Part shown: one piece after another, positions 7,366 through 9,147 of the stretch | How positions within the stretch are numbered: position 1 is the first letter of the stretch | Layout of the letters: each line of letters begins with the position of its first letter | Origin: JBBRWV01 sp038248985 | Lineage (GTDB): Bacteria; Planctomycetota; Phycisphaerae; WQYP01 | NCBI GenBank assembly: GCA_038248985.1 | Contig: JBBRWV010000136.1 | Span: 1 to 9,147, forward strand | DNA: 9,147 nt | Direction: 5' to 3' | The notes under the pieces: model-generated | What the model was told of the DNA's origin: nothing | The model's input: only the letters and a program-made list of their open reading frames with translations | The model's database searches: none | Position numbers and translations under genes: made by a program

Positions 7366-7384
7366 GTGCCCCATGTTCGGGCAC
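7366..7384. other. Small hairpin downstream of tRNA-Ala
   Basis: GTGCCC (7366-7371) and GGGCAC (7379-7384) form a perfect 6-bp stem with a 7-base loop, 38 bases after the tRNA. No T-run follows, so it is at best an atypical terminator for the tRNA transcript. It could also belong to the mobile-element debris that follows. Confidence 0.3.
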
Positions 7385-7404
7385 ACGGCTGGAAAACACC
7401 GCCC

Positions 7405-7449
7405 AAAGTGTACGCTGTACACTTTTAGAAGGTGTACAGCGGAACACTT
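7405..7449. repeat. Two tandem palindromes built from GTGTAC half-sites
   Basis: AAAGTGTAC (7405-7413), GCT, then GTACACTTT (7417-7425) is a perfect 9-bp inverted repeat with a 3-base centre. It is followed after AG by AAGGTGTAC (7429-7437), AGCG and GAACACTT (7442-7449), an imperfect second copy. The two copies also pair with each other: GCTGTACAC (7414-7422) and GTGTACAGC (7432-7440) are perfect inverted repeats around the 9-base centre TTTTAGAAG, and the outer AAGTGT (7406-7411) matches ACACTT (7444-7449). Four alternating half-sites in 45 bp, just upstream of an integrase fragment, suggest either a recombinase crossover site or a double operator. The symmetry is seen directly; the function is inferred. 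Confidence 0.7.
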
Positions 7450-7476
7450 CTCACTCTTGCCCGATCAAAAGGGTAG

Positions 7477-7740
7477 GAAAGGAAGTGCGCCCTGCCCATC
7501 CTAAAAGCCCAACTCCCCGCCTATTGCCGCCATCAAGCGAGGAATCTGGCCTTCGTCCGGTTGGATGGACAGACGATTTACCTGGTCCGTTGGGGGAGCC
7601 CCGAGAGCCGCGAGGCCTACGATCGACTCCTCAACGAATGGCTGGCGAATGGCCGGGCCTTGCCCGCGACTTGGGCCTCTCTGGTTGGGGAGGAGGCTTT
7701 GGCCATAGTGGGGGTCGTGTACGGGAAAGGGTTGGCGGGG
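7477..7740 (+). pseudogene. N-terminal remnant of a planctomycete-type tyrosine integrase
   Basis: The frame opens after a TAG at 7474 and reads LPAYCRHQARNLAFVRLDG, then QTIYLVRWGSPESREAYDRL, then LNEWLANGRALPAT. This matches, from memory, the N-terminal arm/DNA-binding segment of site-specific integrases common in Planctomycetes (YRxHxxSGxAxVxxxGxxxYLGxxGxxxSxxxYDRxxxEWLANGR). A weaker match, LAIVGVVYGKG, ends near 7735, where the core-binding domain would begin. The catalytic domain with its R-H-R-Y residues is absent. No ATG, GTG or TTG lies between the TAG and the conserved start, so the gene is broken at both ends. Codons are not G-biased like those of neighbouring + strand genes, in line with later arrival. 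Intact relatives are about 350-450 residues; about 80 remain here. Confidence 0.72.
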
Positions 7741-7767
7741 GGGGAATTGGGAAGGAAGGGGGAAGTT

Positions 7768-7788
7768 TTCAAGATTCAAATTTCAAGG
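7768..7788. repeat. Heptamer tandem repeat, three units
   Basis: TTCAAGA, TTCAAAT and TTCAAGG follow one another at 7768, 7775 and 7782, sharing TTCAA with a 7-base period. It is AT-rich in an otherwise GC-rich region and lies just beyond the integrase remnant. It is probably a short heptanucleotide microsatellite, and with three units chance is not excluded. Confidence 0.4.
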
Positions 7789-7834
7789 ACGTGGCGGGCT
7801 TTTTGGAGTCGACGATGGGTAAGGGAGGAGCGTG

Positions 7835-7855
7835 GGCCGCACCTGCGGCGCGGCC
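7835..7855. other. GC-rich inverted repeat downstream of the dehydrogenase gene
   Basis: GGCCGC (7835-7840) pairs with GCGGCC (7850-7855). An alternative shorter stem, GCCGC (7836-7840) with GCGGC (7845-7849), competes with it. It lies 68 bases beyond the - strand dehydrogenase stop. No T-run follows on that strand, so it is only a possible atypical terminator. Confidence 0.28.
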
Positions 7856-7922
7856 TGGATTTTGGTGGCGTGGTGGGGCGATGATTTGCGACGGTGTCCT
7901 CACGGGTATTTTTGGGTGGAGG

Positions 7923-8789
7923 TCAGCCGTTGATGATTTCTCCGCCGTTGGGGTGGAGGACTTGGCCGGTGATGTAGGAGGCGTCTTCGGAGGCGAGGAA
8001 GAGGAATGAGCCGGCGACTTCGTTGGGTTGTCCGGGGCGTTTCATGGGGGTGTCTCCGCCGAAGTGTGCGACTTTTTCGGGTGGGAAGGTGGAGGGGATG
8101 AGGGGAGTCCAGATGGGGCCGGGGGCGACGGCGTTTACGCGGATGCCTTTGTCGGCGAGGTTGAGGGCGAGGGAGCGGGTGAAGGCGACGATGGCACCTT
8201 TGGTGGCGGAGTAGTCAAGGAGTTTGGGGCTGCCGCGGTAGGCGGTGACGGAGGTGGTGTTGATGATGGAGGACCCTTTTGGGAGGTGGGGGAGAGCGGC
8301 TTTGGTGATGTAGAACATGGCGAAGATGTTGGTGCCGAAGGTGCGTTTAAGTTGTTCGGCGGAGATGTCGGCGATGGAATCCTGGGGGTGTTGTTCGGCG
8401 GCGTTGTTGACGAGGATGTCGAGGCGGCCGAGTTGCTGGACGGAGTCTTCGACGGCTTCGCGGCAGAACGATTCGTCGCCTATGTCGCCGGCGATGAGGT
8501 AGCAACGCCTGCCTTCGTTTTCGACGAGGCGTTTGGTTTCTTCGGCGTCTTCGTGTTCGTCGAGGTAGAGGAAGGCGATGTCGCAGCCTTCTACGGCGAA
8601 GGCGAGGGCGACGGCACGTCCGATGCCGCTGTCTCCGCCGGTGATGAGAGCGACTTTGTTTTGGAGGCGTCCGGAGCCTTGGTGTTTGGGTTCGGATTCA
8701 GGCTGGGGCGTCATTTCGCCTTGGTGACCCGGACAGGATTCCTGTTGTTGGGGCGGGAGGGTTTGCTTGGATTCTTGCTTTTTGGCCAT
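7923..8789 (-). CDS. Short-chain dehydrogenase/reductase, YghA/YdaD-like
   Basis: A 288-residue classical SDR, probably NADP(H)-dependent and cytoplasmic, of the subgroup that includes E. coli YghA and the B. subtilis general-stress protein YdaD. Substrates of this group are poorly defined and reduction of aldehydes or ketones is expected. The polar Gln/Pro-rich N-terminal extension (1-40) is typical of the subgroup. The fold follows: TGGDSGIG (50-57) for the dinucleotide, NNAA (128-131), and the catalytic Asn154, Ser180, Tyr193 and Lys197 (YSATK). The C-terminal GQVLHPNGGEIING is also typical. All catalytic residues are present. I chose ATG 8789 rather than the in-frame TTG at 8828 because AAGG lies 7 bases before the ATG and the shorter form matches the usual family length (about 285-295). 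It has no operon partner in the window. Confidence 0.95.
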   Translation of the reverse strand: MAKKQESKQTLPPQQQESCPGHQGEMTPQPESEPKHQGSGRLQNKVALITGGDSGIGRAVALAFAVEGCDIAFLYLDEHEDAEETKRLVENEGRRCYLIAGDIGDESFCREAVEDSVQQLGRLDILVNNAAEQHPQDSIADISAEQLKRTFGTNIFAMFYITKAALPHLPKGSSIINTTSVTAYRGSPKLLDYSATKGAIVAFTRSLALNLADKGIRVNAVAPGPIWTPLIPSTFPPEKVAHFGGDTPMKRPGQPNEVAGSFLFLASEDASYITGQVLHPNGGEIING

Positions 8790-8796
8790 GTGGGCA

Positions 8797-8800
8797 CCTT
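8797..8800 (-). promoter_or_regulatory. Ribosome-binding site that fixes the dehydrogenase start
   Basis: AAGG on the - strand (within AAAAGGTG) lies 7 bases before the ATG at 8789. The upstream in-frame TTG at 8828 has no such site at suitable distance, which favours the 288-residue product. Confidence 0.6.
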
Positions 8801-8921
8801 TTGAAACGTGCTGAAAGTTGATTACCAATGGAGATGCAAGGAGCGTGCCCGGCGGAATAAAGAGGCGAAGGGGGAACTCGGCAAGGGGGAGGACACCGGG
8901 CTATGATTCGACCCATCTAAA

Positions 8922-8965
8922 GATGCGAATGTGGGTACGGATGTGTGAATGCGAATGCGGATTGT
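8922..8965. repeat. Degenerate hexamer tandem repeat
   Basis: Successive hexamers GATGCG, AATGTG, GGTACG and GATGTG, then after a 2-base slip AATGCG, AATGCG and GATTGT, share the pattern RATGYG. The 9-mer ATGCGAATG occurs exactly at 8923-8931 and 8949-8957. It occupies the gap between the dehydrogenase promoter region and the 3' end of the last gene. I see no gene in the gap 8829-9040. The repeat looks like a decayed microsatellite. Confidence 0.5.
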
Positions 8966-9040
8966 TGCGAAAAGTCGGTTGGATGTGCGGAATGGTGATT
9001 GATGGTGTTTAGGACCGGCGCATCAACAACTGTCAATGAT

Positions 9041-9147
9041 TTACTGGGGCACGGCCACATAGTTCCACTTGGGTAGCAGGTCGTCGAAGCGCAGTCGCAT
9101 CGTGGCCTTGAAGTCGTCGGCCACGGTGCGTCGCGTCTCGTAGATGC
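9041..9147 (-). CDS. C-terminal end of an unidentified protein, partial at the window edge
   Basis: On the - strand an open frame enters from the window edge and ends at TAA (9041-9043), giving 34 residues: IYETRRTVADDFKATMRLRF, then DDLLPKWNYVAVPQ. I do not recognise the family. The codon pattern is strongly protein-like, with C/G-ending codons for charged and aromatic residues. G excess on the + strand is weaker than in the resident genes (21 G and 15 C in 9061-9120). With the integrase remnant and repeats nearby, it could be the end of a transposase or other mobile-element gene, but that is inference. The 5' part lies outside the window. Confidence 0.6.
   Translation of the reverse strand, partial: IYETRRTVADDFKATMRLRFDDLLPKWNYVAVPQ

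Larger units (their letters stand above)
7329..7922. other. Gene-poor stretch with mobile-element debris
   Basis: 594 bases between the tRNA and the end of the dehydrogenase gene with no intact gene. They hold a small hairpin (7366-7384), a double palindrome (7405-7449), an integrase fragment (7477-7740), a heptamer repeat (7768-7788) and a GC-rich inverted repeat (7835-7855). Base composition changes inside it. By hand count, 7501-7560 has 13 G and 23 C and 7621-7680 has 19 G and 20 C, while DNA on both sides is strongly G-rich. From about 7685 the G-rich character returns, which suggests a border of the inserted material near there. Confidence 0.6.

Noticed and set aside
7405..7449. CRISPR-like or attC-like array
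   Set aside because: There are only two units with no spacers of CRISPR size, no cas genes, and no integron attC features.
7302..8009. 235-codon + strand frame starting inside the tRNA
   Set aside because: It begins within tRNA-Ala and runs out of frame through the integrase remnant and into the dehydrogenase gene, with no recognisable domain.
8028..8804. 258-codon + strand frame, Gly/Val/Phe-rich
   Set aside because: It is antisense to the short-chain dehydrogenase, whose catalytic residues are all intact.
1..9147. Defence island, toxin-antitoxin pair or biosynthetic cluster
   Set aside because: All intact genes apart from the small lipoprotein belong to ordinary metabolic, replication or stress families, and nothing in the gaps encodes a recognisable effector.

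Overview
The window looks like chromosomal DNA from a high-GC bacterium, most likely a planctomycete. Two observations point that way. Codon use is extremely G-biased on the + strand, and a broken N-terminal piece of a tyrosine integrase resembles a type I know mainly from Planctomycetes. The assignment is inference, because no rRNA or other phylogenetic marker is present.

Layout. Positions 1-5186 hold four + strand housekeeping genes: the 3' part of a type II NADH dehydrogenase (ndh), a Gfo/Idh/MocA-family oxidoreductase, primosomal helicase priA, and a small universal stress protein with a perfect TATAAT box upstream. A short gap (5187-5398) may contain the truncated start of an Lgt-like membrane protein. 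Positions 5399-7081 hold two - strand genes, trpB (tryptophan synthase beta) followed by a small proline-rich lipoprotein, probably one transcript from a promoter near 7111-7140. tRNA-Ala(TGC) lies at 7256-7328 on the + strand. A 594-base stretch without an intact gene follows (7329-7922). It holds a hairpin, a 45-bp array of two tandem palindromes, the integrase remnant and a heptamer repeat. Positions 7923-8789 (- strand) encode a YghA/YdaD-type short-chain dehydrogenase. The window ends with a degenerate hexamer repeat and the last 34 codons of an unidentified - strand gene at 9041-9147.

The genes do not form one pathway: respiration, replication restart, stress response, tryptophan synthesis and redox metabolism sit side by side as a mosaic of short transcription units. 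The strongest large-scale signal is compositional. The + strand is G-rich whichever strand is coding, so + strand genes use G-ending codons and - strand genes use C-ending codons. The skew disappears over the integrase remnant and weakens over the last roughly 100 bases, which suggests these are later arrivals. I found no CRISPR array, defence system, toxin-antitoxin pair or biosynthetic cluster.
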